Shown one piece after another: positions 8,079-16,663 of a DNA stretch of 64,000 nt (position 1 is the first letter of the stretch; the number at the start of each line of letters is the position of its first letter). The position numbers and the translations under genes were made by a program. The notes under the pieces are model-generated. The model did no database searches and had not been told where the DNA came from. It worked only from the letters and a program-made list of their open reading frames with translations. The DNA lies in assembly GCA_964388955.1 (NCBI GenBank), contig CAYMCO010000010.1, forward strand, positions 62,001 to 126,000. The letters run 5' to 3'. The stretch comes from CAYMCO01 sp964388955 (lineage in GTDB: Bacteria > Chloroflexota > Anaerolineae > Anaerolineales > E44-bin32).

Positions 8079-8912
8079 CTACAACTGCACCTCTCCTCGC
8101 TTTCGACCCTGGCCCAGCTCCGTGGATCGTTCATAGGCCGCCCAGATGGCCCGTGATAGCGCAGTCCGGAATCCGGCCTTGTCCAAATAGTACAGCGCCG
8201 CAGCCGAGGTTCCTCCTGGAGAGGTCACCTCGTTCCGCAACCGGGCCAAGTGGCGCGGGGAGTGCTCATAATACGCGACCGAACCCTTCACCGTCTGCAC
8301 CACAAGCTGTTCCGCAATGCGGCGTGGGAAGCCCAAGTGCACTCCTGCATCCACCATCGCTTCCATGAACAGGTAGACGTATGTCGGGCCTGTTCCGGAA
8401 AGCGCGGTCGCCATGTCCAGGTAGTCCTCGTCTTTCACCATCACATCATCCCCGAAGGAGCGAAAGAAGGACCGGGTGCTCTCCAGTTGTTCGCTGGTTA
8501 CGCTATCCGTCGCCGTCCAAACTGTGATCCCCTCTCCCACCTGGGCCGGGGTGTTCGGCATGGACCGCACCACGTTGGGATGGGCGAGGCCCTTTACCAA
8601 CGTCCCGAGTCGAGCGCCCGCAACAATCGAGATCACCAGCGCCTGGGCATCGATGGCGGCGTGCAGGTCCTGAATCACCTGCTCCAGTGTCTGAGGCTTG
8701 ACGGTCAGGATCACAAAATCCGCCTCCTCTACCGCCTTGCGGTTGTCGGTGGTGGTCTCGAACTGATACCTCTCCGCCAGCTCGCGCAGGCGCCCGGGTC
8801 GGGGGCCGCTCATGCGGATCATCCGCGGTTCAACCCCGCCGCGGTCAACCAAGCCGCGAGCCATGGCCTCACCCATCACACCCGGGCCGATAAATGTGTA
8901 CCGACTCTCCAC
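8079..8912 (-). CDS. proC: Pyrroline-5-carboxylate reductase
   Basis: NAD(P)H-dependent last step of proline synthesis, 277 aa. It begins VESRYTFIGPGVMGEAMARGL (Rossmann loop GxGxMG), has SIVAGARLGTL and VVRSMPNTPAQVGEG, and ends with the ALSGTGPTYVYLFMEA... SPGGTSAAALYYLD block typical of ProC. The GTG at 8912 is preceded by AGGGAGGAG at proper spacing. The ATG seven codons upstream would place that site inside the gene, so GTG is chosen. It is last in the yebC-ruvC-ruvA-proC group, 135 nt after ruvA. Confidence 0.95.
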   Translation of the reverse strand: MESRYTFIGPGVMGEAMARGLVDRGGVEPRMIRMSGPRPGRLRELAERYQFETTTDNRKAVEEADFVILTVKPQTLEQVIQDLHAAIDAQALVISIVAGARLGTLVKGLAHPNVVRSMPNTPAQVGEGITVWTATDSVTSEQLESTRSFFRSFGDDVMVKDEDYLDMATALSGTGPTYVYLFMEAMVDAGVHLGFPRRIAEQLVVQTVKGSVAYYEHSPRHLARLRNEVTSPGGTSAAALYYLDKAGFRTALSRAIWAAYERSTELGQGRKRGEVQL

Positions 8913-9047
8913 CGATCTCTCCTCCCTAGCCATTTTCGCTGGTCTCCCGCCGCGCTCCCGCCCGGCATTGCTCTTCGTGCTGTCTCCAGCCGACTGCCCG
9001 CTGCTTCGCCCCAAGTCGGCGGAGCATGAATCCCTCGCAGACGATCA

Positions 9048-9626
9048 TCAAGTCCGGTCGAAATACCTCAGCGCCATTCGGACGCGCGCCTCGACCTCTT
9101 CGGGAGCGTCATCGGGGATGCTCTTGATTGCCGCCGCCGCTTCCAGGCCGGAGTATCCGAGCGCCTGCAGCACCTCCACCACCGCTTTGTCCTCGGCCGA
9201 TGTGCGCGGCATCATCACCTCTGGAAGCTCCAGTCGATCCTTCAAGTGGAAGATGATCTTCTCTCCCGTCTTGAGGCCGATTCCCGGCACCGTGGCCAGC
9301 AGTTCAGGCTGATTGTTGACGACCGCCATGCGGATGTTGTCCGGTGAGAGGTGAGAGAGCATCGCCAGCGCCAGTCGTGGGCCCACTCCACTCACCTGCA
9401 AGAGCGTTTCGAACAGGCTCCGTTGGGAGACGCTGGAGAAACCGTAGAGCGTCGGTTGCTCCTCGCGCACCACAAGAGCCGTGTAGAGAAAGGCCGTCTC
9501 GCCCACTGAGGGAAGCCCCTCCAGCACATTCAGGGGGGCATGAACCTGGAAGCCCACCCCTCCGACGGCGAGAACAAGCTCGTTCTCTCCCACCTCCTGC
9601 AGAATGCCTTCCAGCGAGGCGATCAA
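9048..9626 (-). CDS. ruvA: Holliday junction branch migration protein RuvA
   Basis: Binds four-way junctions and loads RuvB, 192 aa. OB-fold N-terminus (LIASLEGILQEVGENELVL), helix-hairpin-helix motifs (VSGVGPRLALAML; TVPGIGLKTGEKI) and the C-terminal RuvB-contact domain (VVEVLQALGYSGLEAAAAI) are in order. The start is a TTG at 9626: it overlaps the ruvC stop by 4 nt (TTGA) and has GAGGAG five nt upstream, and translation from it gives the expected short RuvA N-terminus. No ruvB is adjacent. Confidence 0.95.
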   Translation of the reverse strand: MIASLEGILQEVGENELVLAVGGVGFQVHAPLNVLEGLPSVGETAFLYTALVVREEQPTLYGFSSVSQRSLFETLLQVSGVGPRLALAMLSHLSPDNIRMAVVNNQPELLATVPGIGLKTGEKIIFHLKDRLELPEVMMPRTSAEDKAVVEVLQALGYSGLEAAAAIKSIPDDAPEEVEARVRMALRYFDRT

Positions 9627-10123
9627 CTGGACTCCTCGACACGATCGTGGAAAGCGCGCGAGTGTATGTGGCAAATCGCCACGGCGAGCGCATCGGCGGC
9701 GTCATCGGGAGTTGGGATTTGGGGCATGTTCAACAGGGCCTTGACCATCTCCTGTACCTGCGACTTCTCCGCCCGTCCATAGCCGACCACCGCTTGTTTG
9801 ATTTCAAGAGGCGTGTACTCACTGATGGGCATACTTGCCTGCGCCAGCGCCAGCAGGCTGACCCCTCTGGCCTGCCCCACCGACATGGCGGTCTTCGCGT
9901 TGCGCTGGTAGAAGAGCTTCTCCACGGCCCCCCCGTCGGGTCGATGACGCGACAGCAGGTCCGTCAATGCTTCATACAGCCGGATCAACCGTTGGGGGAG
10001 AGGCAGCCCCGGCTCGGTGCGCACCACGCCGTAGTCGATCACCTCGAGCTTCCCCCCCTGGACCTGACGGATGATCCCATACCCGGTGATCGCTGTTCCG
10101 GGGTCAATGCCGACGATCTTCAT
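9623..10123 (-). CDS. ruvC: Holliday junction resolvase RuvC
   Basis: Endonuclease that resolves four-way junctions, 166 aa. MKIVGIDPGTAITGYGII carries the first catalytic Asp (Asp7); VEKLFYQRNAKTAMSVGQARGV carries the acidic residue of the second motif; the C-terminal TPDDAADALAVAICHIH carries the last two Asp residues. All four acidic positions are present. It lies 26 nt after yebC and is translationally coupled to ruvA. Confidence 0.97.
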   Translation of the reverse strand: MKIVGIDPGTAITGYGIIRQVQGGKLEVIDYGVVRTEPGLPLPQRLIRLYEALTDLLSRHRPDGGAVEKLFYQRNAKTAMSVGQARGVSLLALAQASMPISEYTPLEIKQAVVGYGRAEKSQVQEMVKALLNMPQIPTPDDAADALAVAICHIHSRAFHDRVEESS

Positions 10124-10149
10124 CCGAGCCGGTCCGTCAAACCGGGCAT

Positions 10150-10905
10150 CTAAGCCGCTTCCAGCCGCTCCACAGCGGCCTCCGTGACCTCCAGATTGCT
10201 GTACACGCGCTGCACGTCATCCGTTTCTTCCAGCCGATCGATCAGCCGCATGACCCCCAACAACTCGTCGATCGGCAGTTGGATGGTGCTCTTCGGCAGC
10301 ATGCTCAGCCGTGCCTCCTCCGTCCTTATCCCTGCGGCCTCCAGACGGTCCGAGACTGCCTTGAAATCATCCGCGGAGGCGATAATCTCCACCTCTTCCT
10401 CTCCGAATTCCACATCCTCGGCACCCGACTCCAACGCCAGCTCGAACACTTCATCCTCGTCGGTGCCCTCGGCGGGAAACACGAAGTAGGCGGCCCGCCG
10501 GAACTGCCACGCCACCGATCCTGCATCGGCCAGGTTGCCGCCAGCTCTTGTCAGTTCATGCCGTAGCGTGGCCACGGTCCGGTTCCGATTGTCGGTGATC
10601 ACCTCGATCATCAGCGCCACGCCATTGGGCCCATACGCCTCGTAAATGACCTGTTCCAGGTCGGCCCCGTCCTTGTCCTCACCGGTGCCGCGCCGGATGG
10701 CCCGCTCGATGTTCTCTTTGGGCATGTTGGCCTGCTTGGCGCGATCCACCATCAATCGGAGTGTGAAGTTGGTCTCCGGGTCCCCTCCGCCCTCCCGGGC
10801 CGCCACCGCGATCTCTCGCGCCAGCCGGGTGAAAAGCTGCCCCCGTTTTGCATCTTCCGCCGCCTTCTTGCGCTTTATTGTCGACCACTTCGAATGTCCG
10901 GACAT
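10150..10905 (-). CDS. YebC/PmpR family protein
   Basis: Member of the YebC/PmpR (TACO1) family, 251 aa, reported variously as DNA-binding regulators and as ribosome-associated translation factors. It begins MSGHSKWSTIKRKKAAEDAKRGQLFTRLAREI and contains AYGPNGVALMIEVITDNRNRT, both diagnostic. The ATG at 10905 follows GGAAGGTG; an in-frame extension upstream lacks family similarity. It heads the operon with ruvC, ruvA and proC. The yebC-ruvC-ruvA order is common in bacteria. Confidence 0.95.
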   Translation of the reverse strand: MSGHSKWSTIKRKKAAEDAKRGQLFTRLAREIAVAAREGGGDPETNFTLRLMVDRAKQANMPKENIERAIRRGTGEDKDGADLEQVIYEAYGPNGVALMIEVITDNRNRTVATLRHELTRAGGNLADAGSVAWQFRRAAYFVFPAEGTDEDEVFELALESGAEDVEFGEEEVEIIASADDFKAVSDRLEAAGIRTEEARLSMLPKSTIQLPIDELLGVMRLIDRLEETDDVQRVYSNLEVTEAAVERLEAA

Positions 10906-10971
10906 GGAGCACCTTCCATCAATGGGAGGCCGGGACAAGAGGCCGCACCCCAGATTCTTACATCTCCCAAT

Positions 10972-11000
10972 ATTATAACCTTGGGCCTAGAGCGCCACAA
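10972..11000 (-). promoter_or_regulatory. Promoter of the yebC-ruvC-ruvA-proC operon
   Basis: On the minus strand: TTGTGG (10995-11000), 17-nt spacer, TATAAT (10972-10977), a perfect -10. The predicted start is near 10964, about 60 nt before the yebC ATG. Confidence 0.75.
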
Positions 11001-11577
11001 ACTGCGGGTGTCGGGGCGAGGCGGCGTGCGCTCTGCGCGGAGCCCAAGGCACAGTGAGCAGGGATCAAGGGATCAGGGATTGGGAGATCAGCCGGAATCG
11101 GTCGAGCGGGGCGCTCTCAGGCGCCTTCGTGGAATCCCCAACGGCTGAGACCGCGGCCGCGCCAAGCGAAACTGCGCCGGCTCCCGCAGCTTGCTGCAGA
11201 GGAATCAGTCCTCGCAGGTGGACTTTGCGAGAAGTCGCCGCGACTTCAGTCGCCGAGCCGCTGGACTCCACATGGGCGCCTTTCTGCCAAACCGGACCGG
11301 CCCTGAACCTGTTGGAACCGCGGCGAGAAGGGTCGAACGTGCGGATGCGCCTTTCGGGGGATCTAGCCATCCACGGGAGCGATCGGCGGCAGTCGGGGCT
11401 CAGGTTTCGGGACATAGCCGTTTTGAGGCAAAGACATGGCGGAATCAGCAAATGGAAGAGGCTGTCATGGCGCCTTCGGCAAGCCAGGCATGATGTCAAT
11501 GCTGGTGCAGCAACCGGGGCATTGTACCTTGGCTGGCCGGGCGAGCATGCGAAGGCAAGAGCACCCCCGGGCGGCCG
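11001..11577. other. 577-bp stretch without a convincing gene
   Basis: Open frames here are short, lack ribosome-binding sites and resemble no family I know. The DNA contains small inverted repeats, for example GAAGTCG-CCG-CGACTTC near 11231-11247, and short tandem echoes of GATCA near 11063-11090. It could be decayed sequence or a repeat-derived spacer. I see no tRNA or other recognisable RNA. Confidence 0.5.
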
Positions 11578-12342
11578 TCACATCTCCAGCAGCGTCCGCA
11601 GGGTCCCGACGGTCTCCAGGCTCTGGCCCCGGTAGTGGTTGTTGGCATACACCAGGGTCGTCGCCGCCTGCTCGTTGAGTCTGTGGATGCGGGGCACCCA
11701 TTCGCGCAGTTCGTCCTCGTCGTAACTGTAATCGTAACGCTGCCACGCGTATTCGTGCTCCCACCATTGCTCCATGTTCCGTCCGTGAAACCGCACGTAC
11801 GCCACATCGGAGGTCGCCCGCGCCACCGGCGGCATCAACCCCCTCAATGGCGGTTCATCCACGCAGCAGAATCCCAGATCCAATTCCTCAAGGAGCGAGA
11901 AGGTGCCCTCCGTAACCCATCCATGATCGCGAAACTCGATCACAAGCGGGGTTTCCGGGAAGCCCTGCCGAACCCTATGGATGTAGTCCTGGTTGGCGGG
12001 GTTGGGATGGAAGGAAAATGGGAACTGGGCCAGAACGCATGCCAGCTTGCCCGACTCGACCAGCGGGGATATCCCCTGGCGGAAGGCGTCGAAATCGGGC
12101 TCTTTGCGCTCATGCGTGATGCTCTTATGGGCCTTCACGGAGAAGAGGAAGTCATCCGGCGTGCGATCCACCCATCCCTGCACGGTCCGCTTTGCGGGCA
12201 CCCGATAGTAGGTCACATTGAGCTCCAACGTATCGACCCGGTCTGAGATGAAGGGAAGCCAACGGTAACTGGGCAGATCTTCGGGGTAGACCGGTCCCAC
12301 CCAGTCCTTATAGGAGAATCCGGAAGTTCCCAACAGAATCAT
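11578..12342 (-). CDS. DUF72 (YecE-like) family protein
   Basis: TIM-barrel protein of the DUF72 family, 254 aa, molecular function unknown. It begins MILLGTSGFSYKDWVGPVYP, the family's GTSGfsY-W motif. Further family blocks are LELNVTYYRVP, FLFSVKAHKSITH, VIEFRDHGWV, VAYVRFHGRN and YVYANNHY-type (LVYANNHYRG). It lies 136 nt downstream of the inositol phosphate synthase in the same direction and may share its transcript, though a weak 9-bp stem (12367-12401) sits between them. No strong ribosome-binding site precedes the ATG. Confidence 0.88.
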   Translation of the reverse strand: MILLGTSGFSYKDWVGPVYPEDLPSYRWLPFISDRVDTLELNVTYYRVPAKRTVQGWVDRTPDDFLFSVKAHKSITHERKEPDFDAFRQGISPLVESGKLACVLAQFPFSFHPNPANQDYIHRVRQGFPETPLVIEFRDHGWVTEGTFSLLEELDLGFCCVDEPPLRGLMPPVARATSDVAYVRFHGRNMEQWWEHEYAWQRYDYSYDEDELREWVPRIHRLNEQAATTLVYANNHYRGQSLETVGTLRTLLEM

Positions 12343-12478
12343 GATACGCGCAACGCCTCCACCAGAAGAACGCCGCTCACAGCGCCCCGCGACGGCGTTC
12401 TCACGCGGTTCGCACTCCGCGCTTGGGGCACGAGACGGATCGCCTCGGGCCGTGTGTTTGCTCAGGTGCCACCGGCGC

Positions 12479-13624
12479 TCAACCGGCCTCCGATTCCGCC
12501 GCCGCTCGGCTCTCCTTCTCGTTTCCGCTCTGCTTTCCGTCGCCCGATTTGCCGGCGATAAAGGCCTCCGTCATCTGGCGAGCCAATTCGTCCTTGAACT
12601 GCTTCGGAGGCGTCTTCATGAAGTAGGCCGAGGGCGCAAGGATGGGGCCGGCCATGCCTCGATCCATGGCGATCTTGACGCAGCGCACCGCATCGATCAC
12701 CACCCCCGCCGAATTGGGGGAATCCCACACCTCAAGCTTCAGCTCGATGTTCAACGGCACATCTCCAAAGGCCGAGCCCTCCATGCGGATATACGCCCAT
12801 TTGCGATCCGTCAGCCAGGGCACGTAGTCGCTTGGACCGATATGGATGGCTCCCTCGTCCAACTCATAGGGAAGTTGGCTGGTAACCGCGCCCGTCTTGG
12901 AAATCTTCTTCGAGATCAGCCGATCCCGCTCCAGCATGTTGTAGAAGTCCATGTTCCCGCCGAAATTAAGCTGGAAGGTATTATTGACCCTGACCCCCCG
13001 GTCGTCGTACAGCGCGGTCAGGGCCCGGTGGGTGATGGTCGCTCCCACTTGACTCTTGATGTCGTCGCCGATCACGGGCAAGCCGCGCTCGCGAAACCGG
13101 GCGCCCCAGTATTCCGAACTGGCAATGAATACGGGGATGGCATTTACAAAGCCCACGCCGGCCTTGAGCGCCTGCTCCACATACCACTTGGTGGCCATCT
13201 CGGCGCCCACAGGGATGAAGTTGACCACCACATCGGTCTTTGTGCGTTTCAGGATGCCCACGATATCGTCCGTCGGGCCCGGCGCCTTCTCCACCACTTT
13301 ATTGAGATACTTCCCCAAGCCGTCATGGGTCATGCCTCGATGCACGGGGACGCCCAAGTGGGGCACCTTGGCGAACTGGATGGTGTTGTTGGGATGCGCC
13401 AGCATGGCCTCGCTTAGATCGACACCCACCTTCCCCTTCACCACGTCGAAAGCGGCTGAAAACTCAATATCATGCACGTGGTATCCGCCCAGATTGACAT
13501 GCATTAAGCCCGGGACCTTTTCGTCGGAGTCTGCATCCCGGTAGTAGTGCACCCCTTGTATCAATGCGGATGCACAGTTTCCCACCCCGATGATTGCAAC
13601 ACGAACCCTACGTTTTTGCGCCAT
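12479..13624 (-). CDS. myo-Inositol-1-phosphate synthase
   Basis: Converts glucose 6-phosphate to inositol 1-phosphate with bound NAD, the first step to phosphatidylinositol and other inositol compounds, 381 aa. NAD loop VAIIGVGNCASALIQG; the central blocks VNFIPVGAEMATKWYVEQAL, GDDIKSQVGATITHR and NFGGNMDFYNML match the short actinobacterial/archaeal class rather than the longer eukaryotic one. AGGAGG lies 7 nt before the ATG at 13624. The C-terminal 25 residues are a low-complexity Glu/Ser/Lys tail. Head-to-head with a histidine kinase. Its presence suggests inositol lipids or compatible solutes. Confidence 0.93.
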   Translation of the reverse strand: MAQKRRVRVAIIGVGNCASALIQGVHYYRDADSDEKVPGLMHVNLGGYHVHDIEFSAAFDVVKGKVGVDLSEAMLAHPNNTIQFAKVPHLGVPVHRGMTHDGLGKYLNKVVEKAPGPTDDIVGILKRTKTDVVVNFIPVGAEMATKWYVEQALKAGVGFVNAIPVFIASSEYWGARFRERGLPVIGDDIKSQVGATITHRALTALYDDRGVRVNNTFQLNFGGNMDFYNMLERDRLISKKISKTGAVTSQLPYELDEGAIHIGPSDYVPWLTDRKWAYIRMEGSAFGDVPLNIELKLEVWDSPNSAGVVIDAVRCVKIAMDRGMAGPILAPSAYFMKTPPKQFKDELARQMTEAFIAGKSGDGKQSGNEKESRAAAESEAG

Positions 13625-13648
13625 GTTTGTGCCTCCTGAACGAGGGAA

Positions 13649-13677
13649 AGGATAGTGGATCATTCCGAGATAGTCAA
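13649..13677 (-). promoter_or_regulatory. Promoter of the inositol-1-phosphate synthase gene
   Basis: Minus strand: TTGACT (13672-13677), 17-nt spacer, TATCCT (13649-13654). It lies about 25 nt before the ATG and back-to-back with the kinase promoter. Confidence 0.65.
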
Positions 13678-13687
13678 AAACGCCTGC

Positions 13688-13715
13688 TTGTCCCGATTGC
13701 GCCCTATGCTAAAAT
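13688..13715 (+). promoter_or_regulatory. Promoter of the GAF histidine kinase gene
   Basis: TTGTCC (13688-13693), 16-nt spacer, TAAAAT (13710-13715), followed by AGGAG and the GTG start at 13741. Confidence 0.6.
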
Positions 13716-13740
13716 CTGCACGCGCTGATGAGGAGCCAAG

Positions 13741-14994
13741 GTGGAAGATCCCTCTTCTCAAGAGATTGTCCCTGAAAAGGCGGACGGCATCCGCGATGCC
13801 GGTCGGCGTCTGGCAGACCCTTCCTCAACCGGTGAGCTGCTCCAGGCGGTTGTCGATCTGGCCGCAGAAGGCACCTCGAGTGAGGCCGCCTGGCTGCTAT
13901 TGTACGATGAGACGACCAACCAGCTTCAGATTGAGGCCCTTTCCAGTTCTCTCCTATCCGACGATCTGATGGCAGATCGTGAGATCGATTTCCCCGCTGC
14001 GCGCTGGGCGTTCAATAACCGCCGGCCGCTGATTATTGAAGATCCCAGCGCTGACGAGCGAGTTGACAGCAGGCTGGAGGCGGTGCTCGGCCTGAGCCTG
14101 CGGTCCAGTCTCTCCTCCCCCCTTATGTCCCAATCAGGCCCCATAGGGGTGATCGAGACGGTCAACAGACGGGACAACGCCCATTATACCCAAGATGATC
14201 AGCGGGTCTTGGAGATCATCAACGCTTTGGCCGCCCCGATGATTGAGAGTGGAGACCTGCGGGTTGAGCTGGCAGGTCTGAGGGAGGAGCTCGAGGATCT
14301 GGACCGCATGAAATCGGATTTCATCGCCATCACGTCTCACGAACTGCGTACCCCTCTCGGCCTCATTCTCGGGCATGCAACGTTCTTGAAGGAAATGATC
14401 CCAAAGCAATTCGAGGAACAGATCGACGTGATCATCAACAGCTGCATCCGGCTGAAGAATATCACGGAGGATCTGTCCGCCATCGCACATCAGGAGCAGG
14501 GCAAGTCCCGAGTCCGCGTGGCGCCCTATTCGGTGCGGGAGATGATTGAGGTGACCGCCGAACGTTTTTCCAGTGCCGCCAGAGAGCGCGCCATAGAGTT
14601 GGCGTTCGACCTGCCCGAAGATGATCCACTGACGGTCGAGGGCGAGCGGGAGAAGATCGAGGTCGCGCTAGGGAACATCATCGACAATGCGATCGCTTTC
14701 ACCGATGAGGGCGGACAGGTGGGGATCAAGGCAGAGGCGGTCGGCAACCAGGTGCAGATCTTCGTCGCGGACACCGGAATCGGCATCCCGAATGAGGATA
14801 TCGAGCGGGTGTTTGATCGTTTCTACCAGGTTGAATCGCACCTTACCCGCAAGCACGGCGGGATGGGGTTGGGCCTATCCATCGCCAGGACGATGATCGA
14901 AATGCACGGGGGCGAAATCTGGTGCGAAAGCAAGGAGGGGGTGGGAAGCATCTTCGGATTCGGCCTGCCGAGGCAGCCGCGCGGATACTCCTGA
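13741..14994 (+). CDS. Soluble GAF-domain sensor histidine kinase
   Basis: Cytoplasmic two-component sensor, 417 aa, starting with GTG after AGGAGCCAAG. A GAF domain spans about residues 25-170. A short coiled coil (ELAGLREELEDLDRMKSD) leads to the dimerisation domain with phospho-acceptor His200 in SHELRTPLG. The ATPase domain has N-box NIIDNAIAF, DTGIGIP and GMGLGLS. No transmembrane segment and no adjacent response regulator are seen, so its partner and signal are unknown. Divergent from inositol phosphate synthase. Confidence 0.92.
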   Translation: MEDPSSQEIVPEKADGIRDAGRRLADPSSTGELLQAVVDLAAEGTSSEAAWLLLYDETTNQLQIEALSSSLLSDDLMADREIDFPAARWAFNNRRPLIIEDPSADERVDSRLEAVLGLSLRSSLSSPLMSQSGPIGVIETVNRRDNAHYTQDDQRVLEIINALAAPMIESGDLRVELAGLREELEDLDRMKSDFIAITSHELRTPLGLILGHATFLKEMIPKQFEEQIDVIINSCIRLKNITEDLSAIAHQEQGKSRVRVAPYSVREMIEVTAERFSSAARERAIELAFDLPEDDPLTVEGEREKIEVALGNIIDNAIAFTDEGGQVGIKAEAVGNQVQIFVADTGIGIPNEDIERVFDRFYQVESHLTRKHGGMGLGLSIARTMIEMHGGEIWCESKEGVGSIFGFGLPRQPRGYS

Positions 14995-15144
14995 TCCACC
15001 AACAGGTGGCCCATCTATCCAGTGTTTGGCTTTGTCGAATTCCTTGCCAGGCTGTCAGCTTTCCAGCAATTCCAGAGGCGTGTCGTGGCGGTAAGAGGGT
15101 TCGGTCCGTCAATGAAGCGGCAATCGTGACCATTTCGCCGAATA

Positions 15145-15423
15145 CTAATCCTTGGGACGCTTGAGAATGTATTCTCGCAGCTGAGAATTCTCCCGCATCT
15201 CCGTCCGCACCGCCACCAACTCCCAGCCTTCCTCCCCCAAGCGGGCCAGCGTGTTGTCTGTGACGATGAATTCAAGACTGGGACCCCGGTATAGGGTATT
15301 CACGCCTGTGCCCTCAGTGCGATAGTAGCTCAGGCTAATCTCGCACTCCTTGTCTTCTATGCGATCCCGGGTCGTCCAAACCTCGTAGTTCTGGGCCAGC
15401 TTGCAGTACTCCCACCGCTGCAT
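15145..15423 (-). CDS. Small DUF4177-like protein
   Basis: 92-aa protein of unknown function. It starts MQRWEYCKL and contains LARLGEEGWELVAVRTE followed by YILKR, the pattern of small DUF4177-type domains (W-x-Y start, L-x-x-GxEGWELV centre, LKR end). AGGAGGGG lies 5 nt before the ATG. The following upstream gene (15545-16009) carries the same pattern at its C-terminus behind a zinc ribbon, so the two look like diverged paralogues. Family membership is by motif only. Confidence 0.7.
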   Translation of the reverse strand: MQRWEYCKLAQNYEVWTTRDRIEDKECEISLSYYRTEGTGVNTLYRGPSLEFIVTDNTLARLGEEGWELVAVRTEMRENSQLREYILKRPKD

Positions 15424-15544
15424 ATTCCCCTCCTATCCATCGATATGCAGCGAGTGTAGCAAGGCAGAGGGCTTGCCGCCATCCACCGTTAGGTCCTACG
15501 CCGTGGTGTCTGGCCGCACCGGGATTTCATTTCAAAGGGGAAGT

Positions 15545-16009
15545 CTAGTCGGAGGCTTCCACGCGCCTCTTGAGGACAAAGAGCCACTCCGTGGTCTCAC
15601 CGGCTTCCCGAGTGAGAGAGGGCTTGGAATTGGGCATGATGGAAACCAATTCCCATCCGAGGGATCCCCAAGCGTTTAGTTCCACGTCCAATCCGTCATC
15701 CGCATCCGATCCGATCATCTCATGCATCCATCGGCCCGGGAAGGTGCTCCCAATGGAACCATCCCGCTCCACCTTGAAAACCAAAGTCAGGTACTGCCAT
15801 TGGATGCCCCCCTCGATCTCTTCTCTCAGGCGGGCAATCCGCGTGCGCCGGTTCTCAGAATCTCCCTCGGCACCGTTCTTGGCCGTCTCTTTCCCTACCC
15901 CACACGCCAGGCAAACGTCGATGCCTTCCGGATTCCTCTCGCCACAGTTGGCACAGCGCCACAGCTCCGACACCCGCTCACTCCTCCCACCATGATCTTC
16001 AATATCCAT
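15545..16009 (-). CDS. Zinc ribbon plus DUF4177-like protein
   Basis: 154 aa from the ATG at 16009. An N-terminal RanBP-type zinc ribbon (WRCANCGERNPEGIDVCLACG, four Cys) is followed by a domain starting IQWQYLTLVFKV, with LNAWGSLGWELVSIMP and WLFVLKR, parallel to the neighbouring 92-aa protein. Two starts are credible: ATG 16009 after AGGGGATTAAG, or GTG 15973 with a stronger GGGAGGAG 7 nt upstream, which would begin directly at the zinc ribbon. Function unknown. The longer reading to 16135 has no supporting signal. Confidence 0.7.
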   Translation of the reverse strand: MDIEDHGGRSERVSELWRCANCGERNPEGIDVCLACGVGKETAKNGAEGDSENRRTRIARLREEIEGGIQWQYLTLVFKVERDGSIGSTFPGRWMHEMIGSDADDGLDVELNAWGSLGWELVSIMPNSKPSLTREAGETTEWLFVLKRRVEASD

Positions 16010-16264
16010 CTTAATCCCCTGATAGTCTTGGAACGACGACTCCGGCGATCGGTCCGAGAGGTTCACGATCGATGCATCCTTGGGATTCGGCAGCTGAGCG
16101 GCGAAGCCGCCAATGGCTCGGCGCGAAGCACACAATTCACCCTATCGGCGTCGGAAGGCATACCCAAGGCTGCCGAATACAATGCCGCTCCCCGGTCGGC
16201 ATCAGGTTAACGACCTCTTCAGGCGATCGTTACGTGAGCTGCCAGAGGTGGCGGAATGGGCGCG

Positions 16265-16293
16265 TTGACCCGCATCGCGCTCTGGCGTATAAT
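16265..16293 (+). promoter_or_regulatory. Promoter of tRNA-Pro
   Basis: TTGACC (16265-16270), 17-nt spacer, TATAAT (16288-16293). The expected start is only a few bases before the mature tRNA, so the 5' leader is minimal. Confidence 0.85.
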
Positions 16294-16303
16294 GCCGGGG
16301 TGG

Positions 16304-16378
16304 CGGGGCGTGGCTCAGCCCGGATAGAGCGCACGGTTCGGGTCCGTGAGGTCGGCGGTTCAAATCCGCCCGCCCCGA
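16304..16378 (+). tRNA. tRNA-Pro (anticodon CGG)
   Basis: Acceptor stem CGGGGCG/CGCCCCG, D stem GCTC/GAGC, anticodon stem CACGG/CCGTG with loop TTCGGGT, and T arm GGCGG-TTCAAAT-CCGCC all pair perfectly. The discriminator base is A at 16378. The following bases are CCT, so the CCA end is not encoded. A strong promoter and terminator make it a single-gene transcription unit. Confidence 0.97.
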
Positions 16379-16382
16379 CCTC

Positions 16383-16427
16383 CAGGGGCGAGCGCATGGT
16401 CAAGGATCATGCGCTCGCCCCTGTTTC
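16383..16427 (+). terminator. Terminator of tRNA-Pro
   Basis: A perfect 16-bp stem (CAGGGGCGAGCGCATG at 16383-16398 with its complement at 16408-16423) and 9-nt loop, followed by TTTC, lies 5 nt after the tRNA. Confidence 0.85.
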
Positions 16428-16597
16428 ATACCCCCGTAGTGAGCGTCCCAGCGGGCGATCCACGGCTACCCACCCACAGCGGCAGTGGCGGCATGATGAC
16501 GCCCAGGCGCTGACTGCCCGGTCCGGGGGGGTGTTCTTGTCTCCCGACCAGACAAGGATCGGCATTGTTACAAACTCGTGATAGTACCACTGCGGTA

Positions 16598-16625
16598 TTG
16601 AGGCGGCGGCCGGGGCATGCATAAT
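16598..16625 (+). promoter_or_regulatory. Candidate promoter of a short transcript
   Basis: TTGAGG (16598-16603), 16-nt spacer, CATAAT (16620-16625). A start near 16633 would be followed by TGACC-TT-GGTCA (inverted repeat near 16642-16653) and then by the strong terminator at 16664. It either makes a ~70-nt RNA or drives an attenuated leader of the malic enzyme gene. Confidence 0.45.
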
Positions 16626-16663
16626 ATAGGTCGTCGTCACTTGACCTTGGTCAGTGTTTCGAC

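Noticed and set aside
8073..8087. 15-mer GGCGGCCTACAACTG repeated at 63851-63865, at the ends of two minus-strand genes
   Set aside because: A few exact 15-mer matches are expected by chance in 64 kb, more so in GC-rich DNA; flanks do not align.
11065..11499. 144-aa minus-strand frame in the gap before the DUF72 gene
   Set aside because: No ribosome-binding site, no recognisable family, Arg/Ser-rich shadow-like composition.
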